Positions 8,352 to 18,228 of a stretch of 64,000 nt of DNA are shown here, one piece after another. Numbering within the stretch: the stretch's first letter is position 1; the number at the start of each line of letters is the position of its first letter. The position numbers and the translations under genes are program-made. The notes beneath the pieces were generated by a model, which saw only the letters and a program-made list of their open reading frames with translations, searched no databases and had not been told where the DNA came from. Source of the stretch: Mariniphaga sp041684965 (GTDB taxonomy: Bacteria > Bacteroidota > Bacteroidia > Bacteroidales > Prolixibacteraceae); assembly GCA_041684965.1 (NCBI GenBank), contig JAWLGR010000008.1:62001-126000 (forward strand), read 5' to 3'.

Positions 8352-10613
8352 TTACCTGATTTTATATTTTCCATCTTTAAGTAATCCCATTTCGGAAATA
8401 TCAATTTGTTTAATTCCCAAATCGAATGCCGGAGAATTTTCTTTGAGTTTGAAACCAGCATCGTCAAATCCTTCAAAAAGAGGATCAGCAATGACTGTAT
8501 TTACATCCAATCCATTGGCTCTCATTTCCTGAAGTTTCTTTTCATTATCGGGATCGGATCCAGCATCGAAATAAAGATTTTTATCTACCTGTAAATCGCT
8601 GTAGCTGGTTAAATGAGCTAATGGATAATAGATGGATACACCAAAAAATGGTTGGGTTTCTCCACCAGACTGATAACAGATATTGTTTTCAATTACAGAA
8701 CCTTTAATATCCGGTCCTACGGGAGAGACATTGATAAAATACTGCTTGGGATACGCTAATCCATGCCACCAATAGGACCATTGCCAATCTATTATATAAT
8801 TGTTGGTAACAACACATGGATGCTTGATTTTTATACCTTCATTTGTGAATTTATAAATAATATTCTCCGTAATGGTTACATCTTTTGCCTGATCATCAGC
8901 TCTGATAACTCCATGAAGAAACACATTCGTATTATTGTGAAGGTAATTTTTGTGAGCGGCATTCCCCAATCCTGTTCCTGAAAAATAAATACCATTTCCA
9001 TCGTCAATAGTATTATTTATATGGTGAAGTTCATTGTATTCAACCACATTATCACTTGCGAATAAGTACCTTTCTATTATCTCATCCCAGTCATAAGCAT
9101 AAGGTTCAAAACGGTGCCAGTTTTCACTGTCAACATCAAATACATTACTGACATTTGCATGATTAACTGTGCCTGTAATCTCTCTTCTTCCTTTCATACG
9201 TGGATTCATAAACTGAGGGCGTGGTCCGCTTATCACTATTCCTGTATAAGGTGTATTATAAATCAGGTTATGTGCAATTTTATTACCACCGCTTTGCCAG
9301 ATAAAAATACCTGGTGAATGCCAGTAGGACTGCCCGATATCATGAATTTCATTATTAACAATCAGGTTGTTTCTGTTTACATCCTCTCCGCCAGGGCCGT
9401 AACCTACAAACAATATGCTGGTTCCCCCAAGTTTCGAAAAGTAGCTATTAACAACTTTATTATTTTGGCTAAAGAAATCGAACCGGACTCCCCCTCCACC
9501 GCTGCTGGTGAATGTGCATTCATCAACAACACAATTTTCTGAATCAACAAATCTTAGCAATGCATCAGATTTGTCATAAAATGCCCAATCGTGTTGAATT
9601 CCCACATCACCATTTTCCCATGTATCCCTGTTGCCTCCAACAAACGTAATACCGTGAAATTCAATATTCCTGATTATTTTATTATTTTTCTGATCACCTT
9701 CAACCCGGATTATTTCTTTTAATAAAGGATAATAAACATTGCCCGGCTCATTTTCCTTTGGCCAGAAATAAATTTTCCCTTCTGAAGTATTAATCACCCA
9801 TTCACCAGGCTCATCCAAATAATCTATAGCATTCTGCACCCATAGATTATATTGCTTCTCATACCAGAAGCCCTTCAACCTGGAAACTCTGTATGTAGCT
9901 GGCATGGTAGTATAAGCGACAGAATCTGTCATATTGAGCGACTTAACAGGCAAAATGTTCATTATCCAGCCTTCGTATGGACGCACAACTGCTTCAATAT
10001 CCTGGAGGTTTTCCCACTCTCTGAATGACTGTTTTGGAAAATTAAAAAAACTCAACTGCTCAACAGTGGGCACCGCTTCTATATTTTCAAAGGTCTTTTC
10101 ATTTTCAGTTGTGTGAAGGCCACTTGAAACAGCATTAATCAGGGGTCCTGAATCATTGAAAAGAAATCGGGCCGGATTGTTTTTTCCAATTTCAGGAATA
10201 TCTGTAACCCAAATATTACCCCTTGCTTTTTCAGGTAAATAAGGTAATTGGCTTTCAATTTTCTTCCAACCAGATAATTTTGTACCTGCACTAAAAACCG
10301 GCTTTTCATTTTCAAAGGCAGCAAATATTATTTTATTATTTCCATTGCTGAATTCATCTTCATAAAAAACAACAGGTTCATCAAAGTAATAATTACCTCC
10401 TTTGATATAAACTTTTATTTCTTTATTTTCAGCTCCTTCTGAAATTGATTCCAGTACAGCTTCTTTTGCCCTGTTTAAAGTCAAAAAAGGTTTATTTTTT
10501 GTCCCTGAATTTTTATCATCTCCGGTAGAAGAAACATAAAAGGAGGAATCACTGGAGGAACATGCATAGATGAATAGTACACTTAATATTATTATTGCTT
10601 TTTTAATATCCAT
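8352..10613 (-). CDS. GH141-like beta-helix lipoprotein, copy 1
   Basis: A 753-residue protein with a lipoprotein signal (lipobox IYAC, Cys about residue 18) and then a FYVSSTGDDKNSGT entry motif. The beta-helix core has the family marks YLDEPGEWVIN, GGNRDTWENGD, SGGGGVRFD and the C-terminal ADPLFEGF...KLKENSPAFDLG. It is paralogous to the proteins at 10668 and 23364, and by eye the most divergent of the three. The lipobox implies membrane anchoring, probably of the outer membrane. It lies 54 bp downstream of the 10668 gene and 108 bp upstream of the 5826 gene in the same direction. Predicted to cleave a glycosidic bond of the locus substrate; substrate unknown. A lyase function of the same fold cannot be excluded. 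Confidence 0.75.
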   Translation of the reverse strand: MDIKKAIIILSVLFIYACSSSDSSFYVSSTGDDKNSGTKNKPFLTLNRAKEAVLESISEGAENKEIKVYIKGGNYYFDEPVVFYEDEFSNGNNKIIFAAFENEKPVFSAGTKLSGWKKIESQLPYLPEKARGNIWVTDIPEIGKNNPARFLFNDSGPLINAVSSGLHTTENEKTFENIEAVPTVEQLSFFNFPKQSFREWENLQDIEAVVRPYEGWIMNILPVKSLNMTDSVAYTTMPATYRVSRLKGFWYEKQYNLWVQNAIDYLDEPGEWVINTSEGKIYFWPKENEPGNVYYPLLKEIIRVEGDQKNNKIIRNIEFHGITFVGGNRDTWENGDVGIQHDWAFYDKSDALLRFVDSENCVVDECTFTSSGGGGVRFDFFSQNNKVVNSYFSKLGGTSILFVGYGPGGEDVNRNNLIVNNEIHDIGQSYWHSPGIFIWQSGGNKIAHNLIYNTPYTGIVISGPRPQFMNPRMKGRREITGTVNHANVSNVFDVDSENWHRFEPYAYDWDEIIERYLFASDNVVEYNELHHINNTIDDGNGIYFSGTGLGNAAHKNYLHNNTNVFLHGVIRADDQAKDVTITENIIYKFTNEGIKIKHPCVVTNNYIIDWQWSYWWHGLAYPKQYFINVSPVGPDIKGSVIENNICYQSGGETQPFFGVSIYYPLAHLTSYSDLQVDKNLYFDAGSDPDNEKKLQEMRANGLDVNTVIADPLFEGFDDAGFKLKENSPAFDLGIKQIDISEMGLLKDGKYKIR

Positions 10614-10667
10614 CGTATTTTTATAAAAATTATTTATTAATTCAATCCAAATTTTTCAATAAAGAAA

Positions 10668-12962
10668 TTACTCTGCCTTTCCATTTTTGAGTAATCCCAT
10701 CTTTTCGAATTCAATTTGATTTATTCCCAATTTAAACGCAGGTGAATTTTCCTTCAACCTGAACCCTTTATCCTCAAATCCTTCAAAAAGCGGATCAGCA
10801 ATCAGACTGTTCTGCTCAACACCCTGTCCCTGAAGTTCATTCAGCTGTTCCTGACTGCTGTGTACTACTCCTGTTGCATAATACAAATTTTCATCAATAT
10901 CGTAATCTGTTATCTGCGGAAATTCTTCCAGTGATTCAAGCAACCGGCTGCTGGCAGCAAATCTCATAAATGGCATTGCCCCTCCCACAGACTGGTAGCA
11001 GATATTATTTTTAGCAATTCCGCCTTTAATAGGTCCCCAGGCTCCAATAAAAATAAAAGCCAGTGGATGATGTGTTTCTCCATCTACCATTTCAGTGGGC
11101 ACATAATCAATTATAAAGTTATTCGTGATAGTGGCATCGTATTTTGCTACAATTCCTCCCCTTGCAAATCTGTATATGATATTTTCTGAAAAAGTTATAT
11201 CCTTTGCATAATCATCTGAGCGCAGTGAAGCCTGCCTGTGTGGAGAAAAATTATTATGCACATAATTCCTCCTCACGATGTTATTCCAACCGGTACCTGA
11301 CAAGTAAATTGCGTTACCGTCATCCATTTCCTCCATCACGTGGTGAATTTCGTTGTATTCAATCACATTGTCGGAAGCAAAAAGGTAAGGGAACATTACT
11401 TCCCAATCGTTGGCATGTGCTGAATATCTTTGCCATTCCGGATTCACTATATCCTTTACTTCATCCCAACGCACTGTTCCGGCTAATTCTCTTCTGTTTC
11501 CCATCCACTTTACATTAAAGAACTGCGGCCGTGGACCACTTATTACTATTCCTGTATAAGGAATATTATGAATCAGATTATGGGCAATTGTGTTGCCACC
11601 GCTTTGCCAAACAAAAAGGGCAGGAGAATGCAGATAGGACTCCCCTCCATTGTGTATCCAGTTATTCACAATTTCATTGTTCCGATTCACATCTTTTTTA
11701 CCAGGTCCATAACCTGACAATAAAATAGGCGTACCTCCAAGATATTTGAATTGATTGTTAATAATCTTATTATTCATGCTGTACTTATCCAATCTGACGC
11801 CTCCTCCTCCGCTGGCGATAAACCTGCACTCGTCAATAATGCAATTTTCTGTATCAGCAAATCTTACCAATGCATCTGATTTATTATAAAAAGCCCAGTC
11901 GTGCTGAATACCGATATCCCCTTCTTCCATTGTATCTCTGTCACCATGAGCGAAAGTAATTCCCCGGAAAATAATGTTTTTTATAACTTTCCCTTCTTCC
12001 TCATTTCCTTCAAGCCGGATAATTTCTTTGGTCAGCGGATAATACACATCACCAGGATTACCTTCTTCCGGCCAAAAGTATATTTTATTCTCCTGTGAAT
12101 TTATAACCCATTCACCTGGTTCATCTAAATGATCAATTGCATTCAGTACCCGCAAATTTGGATTTGCATCATCGCCTGAACCTGATAATTTTGTAATGTA
12201 ATAAGTTGCAGGAACTGTTGTATATGCGACATTCTTTTCGAAATCGATCGATTTTAAAGGCAAAATATTAGAAACCCAACCATAATGAGGTCTGGCCATA
12301 ACTTCAATATCGGAGATGTTTTCCCAGTCGCGAAGATCATTTTCAGAAAACATAAATCTGCTGTATGGTTCAGGGTCATCGTAGTTGGCACCCATGAAAT
12401 CGTCTTTTGAAACATTCATTTCATCAGGTTCTGCAGTAGTCATATGACCGGAAATCGCATTCTGCAGGGAAATAGTGTCTTTCCCCATGAATCGTGCTAT
12501 TTTATTAGGATTTCCATCTGGTATAGTCGTAACCCAAATATTACCCTGTGCAGCTTCAGGTAAATTCGGAATTGAACCTTCCGATTTCTGCCATCCGGTT
12601 ATAATTTTACCCGCACTAAAAACAGGTTTTTCATTTTGATATGCAGAAAAAACTATTGTATTATTACCTGAACCAAATTCTTCTCCATTAAAGATTATAC
12701 TTTGTTCAAAAAAATAAGTTCCCCCTCTAAAATAAACCTGAATATCTTCATTTTCCACTCCATCGGCAATTAATTGACTAACTGCTTGCTTTGCTCTCTC
12801 CAGACTTGAAAATGGACTGGATTTTGAACCTGAATTTTCATCATTCCCATCCGGCGCTACATAAAAAGTTGTTGAATTTTCATTGCATGAGAAAAATAAA
12901 ACTGCAACTATTAAAGTAATAATTAATCTCAGTTTAACTTTTTGTTGATTTGATTTTTTCAT
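10668..12962 (-). CDS. GH141-like beta-helix lipoprotein, copy 2
   Basis: A 764-residue lipoprotein; the hydrophobic stretch ends in LFFSC (lipobox). I use ATG 12962; a GTG two codons upstream is also open but offers no advantage. After the cysteine comes TFYVAPDGNDENSGS, then the beta-helix core with HLDEPGEWVIN, HGDRDTMEEGD and ASGGGGVRLD. It matches the 23364 protein more closely than its neighbour at 8352, although it is separated from 23364 by about 10 kb. That points to duplication plus rearrangement inside the locus. The C-terminus ADPLFEGFEDKGF...KLGINQIEFEKMG is shared. It lies 25 bp after the esterase at 12988. Probable glycoside hydrolase of the GH141 type; linkage unknown. Confidence 0.75.
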   Translation of the reverse strand: MKKSNQQKVKLRLIITLIVAVLFFSCNENSTTFYVAPDGNDENSGSKSSPFSSLERAKQAVSQLIADGVENEDIQVYFRGGTYFFEQSIIFNGEEFGSGNNTIVFSAYQNEKPVFSAGKIITGWQKSEGSIPNLPEAAQGNIWVTTIPDGNPNKIARFMGKDTISLQNAISGHMTTAEPDEMNVSKDDFMGANYDDPEPYSRFMFSENDLRDWENISDIEVMARPHYGWVSNILPLKSIDFEKNVAYTTVPATYYITKLSGSGDDANPNLRVLNAIDHLDEPGEWVINSQENKIYFWPEEGNPGDVYYPLTKEIIRLEGNEEEGKVIKNIIFRGITFAHGDRDTMEEGDIGIQHDWAFYNKSDALVRFADTENCIIDECRFIASGGGGVRLDKYSMNNKIINNQFKYLGGTPILLSGYGPGKKDVNRNNEIVNNWIHNGGESYLHSPALFVWQSGGNTIAHNLIHNIPYTGIVISGPRPQFFNVKWMGNRRELAGTVRWDEVKDIVNPEWQRYSAHANDWEVMFPYLFASDNVIEYNEIHHVMEEMDDGNAIYLSGTGWNNIVRRNYVHNNFSPHRQASLRSDDYAKDITFSENIIYRFARGGIVAKYDATITNNFIIDYVPTEMVDGETHHPLAFIFIGAWGPIKGGIAKNNICYQSVGGAMPFMRFAASSRLLESLEEFPQITDYDIDENLYYATGVVHSSQEQLNELQGQGVEQNSLIADPLFEGFEDKGFRLKENSPAFKLGINQIEFEKMGLLKNGKAE

Positions 12963-12987
12963 AGCCACTCAATTATAATATATAGTA

Positions 12988-15198
12988 TCAAAATATTTCG
13001 TTTAAAATTGAAGCAGGGGATTCTTGCCTGTCTGATAAAATTAACTTCAAATGCTTATCCACTCTATTATAGGAATATGCATCTTTAACATGCTTATGCT
13101 GTTCTTCTAAAATATTAGAAGCAGCAAATGCTCCTTTTGCTGTAACCGGATTAACAATGACTAAATCCCGGGGAGCGAGTAAGGATTGCAAACAGGATAA
13201 ATCATAAAAATGAATTGCTTCAGGAACTGCAGTCCATAAATACCTGGGAGAATAGTCACGTGTTGTGGCCACATCTGCAAATGAAACTAAAGGGTTCATT
13301 AGAATAATTTTTTTAATACTTTTATTAAATACAGCATAGTGTAGAAAAGAGGAACAAGCTTCATCTTTTACCAGAGCGGTTATATCATTTAAATCAATAT
13401 CATTTATTGACTGAATAGACTTGAACAGTACGTTTAAATCACTTGCCTGCAATCCTGCAATACTTTTTCCCACCAAATTTGCAGCAATCCAAATATTAAA
13501 AGAATAATCCTGCACATACGAATCACCTTTAAATGCTCTATTTTCCAATTCACCATTTCCGATAAGATCCGGTGCAAGAATTGTATACCCCTTTTCTATA
13601 TATTTAATAATTTCCTGCTCATTACTTATTAATCCATCTTTCCCTGATGCATCAATATATAAAAGCAGTGGCCTTTTTTCACTGGTATATGGTTTTATCA
13701 AAACGTATGGAATCGGATAATCAAAATCTTTCCCCTGAATGAAATACTTTTCAATTTTATATTCTTCCCGTTCAATTTTTCCAGTATAAACAACAGATTT
13801 AATATGACGGGTAGAATCGTATCCGGATAATTCCTGAACTTTTGACAGAATAAAATCTTTATTCTCAAGTAATTCTTCAGAATTTTTAACTTTCTTACTC
13901 TTAACGGCATTAACAGCTTTTTCCTTGTTAAAATCAAAAATAGTTTTGCTGTTATATGCACTAACTACCTGCCCGGTTGAAGTAACAATAAGTTCATCCT
14001 CATTAAAATAATCTACTTCCAGATCGGTGGTATCACCAGGCAGTTTCAGTTCTGTCTGAAAAAATTTATACATCCCTTGCCGGTTGTCTTTCTTTGAGCC
14101 ATGAACTCCGTCTGCCTCAATCATTTTTATATTTTCAGGATTTCCTGTTATTCTAAAAACTTCCCTGGCTGCCGAAAATGTTTCCCTGGCACCCTGAATA
14201 CTAAAAAAATCCTGGGTGGTGGAAATAATCATTGTAGGTTTTGTAACCCTCATAGCCAGAAGGTCAGCATGTTCAAAGCCTTGCAGCAATCCTTTGTAAA
14301 GATTTTGTTCTGCATCCTGTGGACCAATTGATTCGAACAACCTATGATAGCTTGTGATATAGCTCTCAGGTGCAGCAGCAAGAATTCGATTGTCAAATGC
14401 AGATACAAATGCAGTTTGAGTTCCACCACCTGAAACACCCGTCATGCCAATTCGAGTGGTATCTACTTCAGGCCTTGAACATAAAAAATCAATGGCTCTG
14501 ACTCCATCCCAAATAAAATAATCACTAATGGAATTTCCAGTCAACAGACTTTGTGCACCGGCATAGGAATGTTCAGAAGTCGCCCAGCCGATATACGATT
14601 GATTTGTTTTAGAATCCAAATACTGAACCCGCTCCCCCTGTCCGATAGGGTCATAGGTAAATACCACAAATCCCTTTTTGACCAGATTCAATGTGCTGTT
14701 TTGGTATACGTCCCTGCGAAAGGCAGACTGAGAATGACCAGTCGGAATAATAACTGCAGGAAGTTTATTTTGTTTTTTTGTTTTGGGAATCATAAGGCAA
14801 CCGGTGACATAAAAACCCGGCAGAGATTCATATACTATTTTTTCAACTGTAAAATCTTTGCGTTCAATAGTTCCTGTGACAGTTGCATTAAGTGGTGTTT
14901 TTTTAAATCCATTTAAACTTTTAGAAAAAGATTTTCGTAATTCTCCAATGTATTTAAACCACTCCTCCTGAGTTTCAAGCTGTGAAATTTTGTTCTGTCT
15001 TTCTTCAATTAACTCTTCAGCAAAAGTAGCCAGCTGATTATATAAAGCACCTGAGGTATTCAAATACATCATCCATTGCGAAGGCTCGCTTCTGTATGTA
15101 TCCAATGAGGACAAAGATTTATCTTGTGCATTGGTTCCAACCGAAATAAAAACAAAAAGCAACCATAATCCATACAAAATATATACGGTATTTTTCAT
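12988..15198 (-). CDS. Double alpha/beta-hydrolase, acetyl-xylan-esterase-like
   Basis: A 736-residue protein with a signal peptide (cleavage near TNAQ, residue 25). The first hydrolase domain (about 100-390) carries Ser256 in GVSGGG, Asp330 in TTQDF and His366 in DGVHGS, a complete triad. It shares the DPIGQGER and SRPEVD segments with the esterase at 1441. The second domain (about 470-736) keeps the fold signature (VLIKPYTSEKRPLLLYID) but at the nucleophile elbow reads KDEACSSF, with no GxSxG, so it is likely non-catalytic. It lacks the N-terminal sandwich domain of the 1441 protein. Predicted to remove acyl or methyl esters from the glycan before or during helix-enzyme attack. It follows the FG-GAP gene by 10 bp. 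Confidence 0.78.
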   Translation of the reverse strand: MKNTVYILYGLWLLFVFISVGTNAQDKSLSSLDTYRSEPSQWMMYLNTSGALYNQLATFAEELIEERQNKISQLETQEEWFKYIGELRKSFSKSLNGFKKTPLNATVTGTIERKDFTVEKIVYESLPGFYVTGCLMIPKTKKQNKLPAVIIPTGHSQSAFRRDVYQNSTLNLVKKGFVVFTYDPIGQGERVQYLDSKTNQSYIGWATSEHSYAGAQSLLTGNSISDYFIWDGVRAIDFLCSRPEVDTTRIGMTGVSGGGTQTAFVSAFDNRILAAAPESYITSYHRLFESIGPQDAEQNLYKGLLQGFEHADLLAMRVTKPTMIISTTQDFFSIQGARETFSAAREVFRITGNPENIKMIEADGVHGSKKDNRQGMYKFFQTELKLPGDTTDLEVDYFNEDELIVTSTGQVVSAYNSKTIFDFNKEKAVNAVKSKKVKNSEELLENKDFILSKVQELSGYDSTRHIKSVVYTGKIEREEYKIEKYFIQGKDFDYPIPYVLIKPYTSEKRPLLLYIDASGKDGLISNEQEIIKYIEKGYTILAPDLIGNGELENRAFKGDSYVQDYSFNIWIAANLVGKSIAGLQASDLNVLFKSIQSINDIDLNDITALVKDEACSSFLHYAVFNKSIKKIILMNPLVSFADVATTRDYSPRYLWTAVPEAIHFYDLSCLQSLLAPRDLVIVNPVTAKGAFAASNILEEQHKHVKDAYSYNRVDKHLKLILSDRQESPASILNEIF

Positions 15199-15208
15199 TT
15201 ATGAATCA

Positions 15209-16330
15209 TTAATCAATTAATTTATTTTCAAGGTAAAAATGAAGATTTCCACTCCAGGCCTTTGTCACAATATCAATATCACCATCTCCATCTACGTCTG
15301 CAACTACAGCTTCATGTACCCGTTTGCCTTCAAGAACTAAATGTTCCTTCCATTCTGAACCATCACCTGCTACATTTTCCCAGATAAATAATTTATGAGT
15401 TCCCTGTGTTAAAGGTCCACCTCCTGACAAAATATCCATATAACCGTTGCCGTTAAAATCGGCAATAGCAAGTGAATGAAAATCCTGTCCGGTCGATTCT
15501 CCTGATATAGGATGAAAAATAAAATTCTCTGCATTATTGATATTCTCCCACCAAAATACCCTTCCGTCCTGCGTATCGCATTCTGCCTGGACGATATCCA
15601 ATAATCCGTTATTATTCATATCAATCACCCAGGTTTTCAAACACAATCCATATTTATCTGGTCTGCTTCCATTCTCCGGAATCAATACATCATGCTGTAC
15701 CCATTCTTGTCCTTTGCCATCCATATTTTCGAACCAGGCATCACCCCTGACAATATCAATATCTCCATCGCCATCCAAATCACCAAATCCCAGAGGATCA
15801 ATACCTCCATGAATACCTGGCCCAATATAAATGGAATCCCATTCTTCTTCATAATTTTCCGGTATTTTATACCAAACCAGCCAACGATTTGCCAGCTGAA
15901 CAATATCTTTAATTCCATCTCCGTCAACATCAACTGCAACTACATCATGCGCCCTGTGCAACATATTCTTATGATGTAAAATAAATGTTTCATTCTCCGG
16001 ATCCCCTGTATTCTCATACCATGAATCACCTATTACAAAATCAATCCAGCCATCTCCATTTACATCCAGCGGACATCCCCCCACATCTGTTTTAGCACCT
16101 TTTCCCAGTTCCCTGAGTTTCCATTCTGACGGGGAAATATACTGATACCAATACATTTCGCCCCTCATGCCAAAAACCCAATCGAGATAGCCGTCGTTAT
16201 TTACATCTACCAGAGCTGTCTGCCCCATTAAAATACCAAATTTTCCAATTTCGTGGTATTCAAATTTCATCTGCGATTTCACCTGATTAAAGGAAAAAAT
16301 CACGAAGATTATAATTGCAATTTTCTTCAT
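15209..16330 (-). CDS. Secreted FG-GAP/VCBS seven-repeat beta-propeller protein
   Basis: A 373-residue protein with a signal peptide (residues 1-19, ending NQVKS). Seven calcium-binding type repeats can be read in order: DVNNDGYLD, DVNGDGWID, DVDGDGIKD, DLDGDGDID, DMNNNGLLD, DFNGNGYMD and DVDGDGDID, matching a seven-bladed propeller. Such domains bind ligands or glycans, and some belong to lyases or integrin-like proteins; I see no catalytic signature. Spacing is tight (37 bp after the DUF5060 gene, 10 bp before the esterase), so it belongs to the same operon. It may be a glycan-binding accessory protein or an uncharacterised propeller enzyme such as a lyase. Confidence 0.75.
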   Translation of the reverse strand: MKKIAIIIFVIFSFNQVKSQMKFEYHEIGKFGILMGQTALVDVNNDGYLDWVFGMRGEMYWYQYISPSEWKLRELGKGAKTDVGGCPLDVNGDGWIDFVIGDSWYENTGDPENETFILHHKNMLHRAHDVVAVDVDGDGIKDIVQLANRWLVWYKIPENYEEEWDSIYIGPGIHGGIDPLGFGDLDGDGDIDIVRGDAWFENMDGKGQEWVQHDVLIPENGSRPDKYGLCLKTWVIDMNNNGLLDIVQAECDTQDGRVFWWENINNAENFIFHPISGESTGQDFHSLAIADFNGNGYMDILSGGGPLTQGTHKLFIWENVAGDGSEWKEHLVLEGKRVHEAVVADVDGDGDIDIVTKAWSGNLHFYLENKLID

Positions 16331-16367
16331 TATACTATTTATTGTAGTTTTAAAACTATCAAATCAA

Positions 16368-18218
16368 TTATCTTACAACAACCACCCAATCTTTATCACC
16401 ATCATCGGGAGGATTTCCCAATGGCTTTCTGCCCCCGCCTGATATTTCTCTGACACTACCGTATTGTAAATCTCCACCTTCTCTTGGATTAAACCATCTT
16501 ACTGAATAGGATTTATTCTCCTTCAATTGGAGGCTAGAATTGCTATTCCCTTCCGGCAGATATACGATGTATATTTCTCCCGGTTTGGCCAAACAGAATG
16601 CATCTTCCACATCTATTAACTCATTATTATTTTCCATATCCGGCAGCGGGTATTGGTTTAAAAACCTGGTGGCAATAGTTGATTGTTTCCACCAGTTGTG
16701 CCTGCTTCGGAAATCCTCTACATTTAAATCATTTTGTGGATAACGATAACCGAAATACCATTCTACTCCTGCCCCGCCAGCCATTAAAGCACCCCAAAGG
16801 TAATAATGCCTGACAGTATCGTGATTTGCATCATATGAATCAGGCATTATACCTTTCCAGGCAGGACCACATTCATCGTAATTTACCAGCCATTGATGAC
16901 CTGCTTCTTTTGATTGAACAACCCACTTCTTAATTTGCTGGTTTAATAATTTTGGATGCCCAAACTGAATGGAAGGTCCATCAAGATTTTCAAATCCCAG
17001 AAAGGGAATCAGGTATTCCTCCTGCTTATCGCTACCAAAGGTATGAACCACCACATTACTGGAATAGGGGTTCATTCTTTTGATATAATTAATCATATCA
17101 ACTTTCATTTGATGACTCTGACCTACAGGAGACCATTCTATCGGACCATTTTCTTCACCTATGTTCCAAATCACACCAAGGTGATGACCAAATCGTGCAA
17201 TTAATTCACGCAGGTATAATCTACGTTGAACATCGGTATGACCACCATCAAGTAAACATTCATTCTCTGTTTCCTGCAACACAAAATGTTTCATCATTCC
17301 CAGCTGTTCCATATAATCAAACACGATTTCCCACTGGTCGAGCTTACTGCAATCGAACCGGTATCTTTCGTTGTAATCGGTATAAGGCCATACATCATTT
17401 CCATCGCCCATAATGTTTAGTGTAAGCATGTATGACGAATTAACCCCCATTGAATGAAGATAATTTACAGCTCCTATAATTCCCTTTCCTTTATCACCCT
17501 TCCATGTTGGGTCTCCTGTCTTCCAATCATTCACATGCGGTGCATACCTATGAAGATTTGCTGTAGGATCGGCTTCACCTCTTCTTACTATATTACTCAG
17601 ATTAAATCGCCGTGTTTGGTCAAATTCATAATATGCCAAAAAATTTTCAGGACTGTCTGTCCCATTTTTTATCCATATTTCATCGCTATCCTGAAAAATG
17701 TAATAACCTTGTCCACCATTCACAATCCGCCCCTTTCCACGAAAATCAGCGCCTCCTTTATCTGTTTCTCCAACTTCAAAGCGTCCTTCAAATCCATCAG
17801 ATAAGACAGGATCACCAAGATCATCTCCATCCATTACAGCAATATCTTTACCATATCTGAATGATATCTTGTAATTCCAGGTTCCTGTTCTGTCCGGCCG
17901 GAACCGTACTTTCCATATATTCCCTTCTTCAGCCGATGATTCAGCAGCATTTCCGTCTGCAGCAAAAAATCCTGGAACCTTATATTCTTTCTTTCCATTT
18001 GAAAAAGTAACATCCAGTTTGTAATTTAAAAACGGATTTTCCTTAGCCCACTCCGATGTTTCAGGGCCATGTATTTCCAATGTAATTTTATGCCACTGTT
18101 TTAACTCACCTGTTAATTTTACCTGATTATCCTGTTGTTTCATCGATGCAAACAAGATAAACACCATAATAAAAAGTATTATTTTAATCTTTTTAAAAAA
18201 CCCCATTATTGATTTCAT
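16368..18218 (-). CDS. DUF5060 / TIM-barrel glycosidase-like protein with collagen-binding-type C-terminal domain
   Basis: A 616-residue protein. ATG 18218 is chosen because it opens a signal peptide and sits 10 bp after the upstream stop; an upstream ATG at 18251 would overlap that gene. The N-terminal DUF5060 sandwich (about 35-150) has NYKLDVTFSNG and RPDRTGTWNYK. The central barrel carries NIGEENG (about 352-358), which fits the acid/base Asn-Glu site of clan A glycosidases, and a later NYDECGPAW that could hold the second acidic residue. The C-terminus (VRWFNPREGG...DWVVVV) matches the putative collagen-binding domain seen after DUF4038/GH140-type barrels. GH140 is an apiosidase family; I do not claim that activity. 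Probable periplasmic or surface hydrolase. Confidence 0.75.
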   Translation of the reverse strand: MKSIMGFFKKIKIILFIMVFILFASMKQQDNQVKLTGELKQWHKITLEIHGPETSEWAKENPFLNYKLDVTFSNGKKEYKVPGFFAADGNAAESSAEEGNIWKVRFRPDRTGTWNYKISFRYGKDIAVMDGDDLGDPVLSDGFEGRFEVGETDKGGADFRGKGRIVNGGQGYYIFQDSDEIWIKNGTDSPENFLAYYEFDQTRRFNLSNIVRRGEADPTANLHRYAPHVNDWKTGDPTWKGDKGKGIIGAVNYLHSMGVNSSYMLTLNIMGDGNDVWPYTDYNERYRFDCSKLDQWEIVFDYMEQLGMMKHFVLQETENECLLDGGHTDVQRRLYLRELIARFGHHLGVIWNIGEENGPIEWSPVGQSHQMKVDMINYIKRMNPYSSNVVVHTFGSDKQEEYLIPFLGFENLDGPSIQFGHPKLLNQQIKKWVVQSKEAGHQWLVNYDECGPAWKGIMPDSYDANHDTVRHYYLWGALMAGGAGVEWYFGYRYPQNDLNVEDFRSRHNWWKQSTIATRFLNQYPLPDMENNNELIDVEDAFCLAKPGEIYIVYLPEGNSNSSLQLKENKSYSVRWFNPREGGDLQYGSVREISGGGRKPLGNPPDDGDKDWVVVVR

Positions 18219-18228
18219 ACATTTAATT

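Noticed and set aside
14551..14916. 121-codon open frame antisense to the second double esterase
   Set aside because: It covers the triad region of a conserved hydrolase; no signal of its own.
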